From an uncultured bacterium (GTDB taxonomy: Bacteria > Actinomycetota > UBA4738 > HRBIN12): a stretch of 6,294 bases of DNA. The notes under the pieces are model-generated. The model was not told the DNA's origin, ran no database searches, and saw only the letters and a program-made list of their open reading frames with translations. Shown here piece after piece: positions 5,248 through 6,294 of this stretch. The stretch covers positions 1 through 6,294 of the forward strand of contig CALGFI010000149.1 in NCBI GenBank assembly GCA_937881155.1, in the 5' to 3' direction. Position numbers and translations under genes: made by a program. Each line of letters starts with the position of its first letter. The stretch's first letter is position 1.

Positions 5248-5849
5248 GGTAATGCGTCCAGCTCGTCGACGGTAACGAGCGTCGCGCCCGCGCGGGTGAG
5301 GCCGTCGACGATCGACGCGATCGCGCCCGACGTGGCGTCTGGCCACGTATGAAGGAGGACGACCGCGCCGTCACCATGTTCGAGCGCGCGAGCGGTCGTG
5401 TCGTGGGCGACATCGCTTGCCGTTCGCGACGGCTCCCAGTCCGCCGGTTCGACGTTCCAATGCACGTTCCGATAGCCGATGCCGTCGAGGAGCGAGAGCA
5501 CGCGCGCGTCGTCATAGCCGTCGCCGAACGGGCAGCGGAACCACGGCTTCGCGTCGGCCCCTGTGATCGTCGCGATCGTGCGCTCGGCATGCCCGACATC
5601 TGCCCGAACGCCATCGTCGCTGAGCAACGTCATCCGCGCGTGGAACGCGGAGTGGTTGCCGATCAGGTGGCCTTCGGCCGCGATCCGTCGAGCGATCACC
5701 GGCTCGGCTTCAGCCCATCGCGACTGGACGAAGAACGTGCATCGGACGCCGGCCGCCGCGAGCTCGTCGAGGATGCGCCCGGCGTTCGCTTGCGACCACG
5801 CCGATCGGTCCGGGTGCTCCGCGTCGAATGTGAGGGCGACGCGTGTCAC
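5244..5849 (-). CDS. NodB-family polysaccharide deacetylase, single domain, no signal peptide
   Basis: A 201-residue protein consisting of only the NodB (carbohydrate esterase 4) catalytic domain, which removes acetyl groups from N-acetylated sugars. Motif 1 reads TFDAEH (7-12) where the family consensus is TFDDGP, so the usual metal-binding second Asp is Ala10, followed by Glu11. The other motifs are intact: metal ligands H66 and H70 in NHSAFH (65-70), R105 to G109 in FRCPFG (104-109), motif 4 around W131 and DW 137-138, and motif 5 LLHTW with H167. GTG 5849 overlaps the glycosylase stop (GTGA) and places the first strand VALTFD at residues 4-9, leaving no space for a signal peptide or membrane anchor. 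Most characterised relatives act outside the cell, so a cytoplasmic, small-substrate role is suggested. It is coupled to the amino-sugar kinase after it. It may be an active variant using Glu11, or an altered enzyme. Confidence 0.88.
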   Translation of the reverse strand: MTRVALTFDAEHPDRSAWSQANAGRILDELAAAGVRCTFFVQSRWAEAEPVIARRIAAEGHLIGNHSAFHARMTLLSDDGVRADVGHAERTIATITGADAKPWFRCPFGDGYDDARVLSLLDGIGYRNVHWNVEPADWEPSRTASDVAHDTTARALEHGDGAVVLLHTWPDATSGAIASIVDGLTRAGATLVTVDELDALP

Positions 5850-6294
5850 GCGGGGTCGTTCCCAACGGCGTGTCGCAGCTTGCCGAGCCACGCCGCGAGC
5901 GCGGGAACCTGGTACGACGCGTTCAGCCCGCTCGGGTTGGGGAGCACCCAGACGCGAGCGCCGCCGAACGTCTCGTCCTGCGGCCCGAGCTGGGCCTTCG
6001 GCCGACCGAACGCGGCGCGGAACGCGCCGATCCCGAGGAAGGCCACGACACGCGGTCGCGCGCGCCTGACCCGCCGCTCGAGCGCGTGCGTGCCCGCCCG
6101 CAGCTCGTCACGCGACAGCTCGTCCGCCGTCGCCGTTGCGCTGTCGACGATGTTGGTGACGCCGACCCCGATTTTCAGCAGATCCCGCTCGTCGAACGGC
6201 GAGAGGACCCGATCGGTGAACCCGCTCGCGTGCAACGCTTTCCAGAACCGGTTGCCGGGACGTGCGAAGTGGTGTCCGACCGCGCCCGAGTACA
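5846..6294 (-). CDS. mug: G/U mismatch-specific uracil-DNA glycosylase, Mug family (N-terminus cut off)
   Basis: Family 2 uracil-DNA glycosylase, a base-excision repair enzyme that removes uracil or etheno-cytosine from mispairs with G. The frame is open through the right edge and 148 residues are visible; E. coli Mug has 168, so about 20-25 residues are missing, including the GINPG catalytic motif. The visible part begins with YSGAVGHHFARPGNRFW, which directly follows that motif in the family. Next come FDERDLLKIGVGVTNIV and the strand VVAFLGIGAF. The second signature NPSGLN, which inserts into the DNA, follows near the end with the closing segment SYQVPALAAWLGKL. A TTG at 6235 is in frame but internal. 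The stop TGA (5846-5848) overlaps the GTG of the deacetylase, making this the upstream gene of a coupled run with no obvious functional link to its neighbours. Confidence 0.92.
   Translation of the reverse strand, partial: YSGAVGHHFARPGNRFWKALHASGFTDRVLSPFDERDLLKIGVGVTNIVDSATATADELSRDELRAGTHALERRVRRARPRVVAFLGIGAFRAAFGRPKAQLGPQDETFGGARVWVLPNPSGLNASYQVPALAAWLGKLRHAVGNDPA

Noticed and set aside
5248..5346. Upstream extension of the kinase frame.
   Set aside because: Its arginine-rich translation lies wholly within the deacetylase gene; the GTG at 5247 starts right before the first conserved strand.
4021..5352. A long plus-strand open frame (443 codons) over the kinase gene.
   Set aside because: It is antisense to a gene with a full set of BadF motifs. 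The translation is rich in Arg, Pro, Ser and Ala with no recognisable domain, as expected for shadow frames in GC-rich DNA.
5850..5891. Upstream extension of the deacetylase frame, starting at 5891.
   Set aside because: It would overlap the glycosylase gene by 46 bases and add a basic, non-hydrophobic stretch that is not a signal peptide; the GTGA-overlap start is preferred.
1..6294. Search for tRNA, rRNA, riboswitch, CRISPR, transposase, phage or defence-system signatures.
   Set aside because: None seen on either strand; nearly all bases are accounted for by seven recognisable genes, and nothing supports a mobile or defence origin.

Overview
The window is a gene-dense, GC-rich stretch (by eye about two-thirds G+C) with seven protein genes and almost no non-coding space. 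Several features point to a high-GC Gram-positive, most likely an uncultivated actinomycetote: GTG starts, 4-base GTGA stop/start overlaps, no clear Shine-Dalgarno sequences, and TANNNT hexamers 8-9 bases before the start codons of leading genes (the leaderless pattern common in Actinomycetota). This assignment rests on style and protein flavour, not on a marker gene.

Layout. The left part (1-1102, plus strand) holds the 3' end of a dienelactone-hydrolase-like alpha/beta hydrolase, translationally coupled to a DUF72 (YecE-like) protein. A PlsC-type acyltransferase (1108-1770, minus) meets DUF72 tail to tail with 5 bases between. It is divergently arranged with an M20 metallopeptidase resembling carboxypeptidase G2 (1863-3035, plus). 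The 92-base divergent gap carries a promoter-like hexamer for each gene. A 72-base convergent gap with a hairpin separates the peptidase from a minus-strand cluster that fills the rest of the window.

That cluster, in transcription order (right to left), is: a Mug-type G/U mismatch uracil-DNA glycosylase (cut by the right edge), a small NodB-family deacetylase with no secretion signal, a BadF/BadG-family sugar kinase of the GlcNAc/GlcN kinase type, and a double-SIS sugar isomerase/deaminase related to the isomerase half of GlmS. The first three are joined by GTGA overlaps. The SIS gene follows after 52 bases and may also have its own promoter. Deacetylase, kinase and SIS protein together suggest a cytoplasmic amino-sugar salvage route (N-acetylated sugar to amino sugar, to amino-sugar 6-phosphate, to fructose 6-phosphate plus ammonia). 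This is inference; no substrate is visible in the sequence.

No RNA genes, mobile elements, CRISPR arrays or long repeats were seen. Overall this looks like ordinary chromosomal housekeeping and catabolic content. The points most worth a second look are the altered first motif of the cytoplasmic NodB protein, the amino-sugar cassette coupled to a DNA-repair gene, and the recurring leaderless-start pattern.
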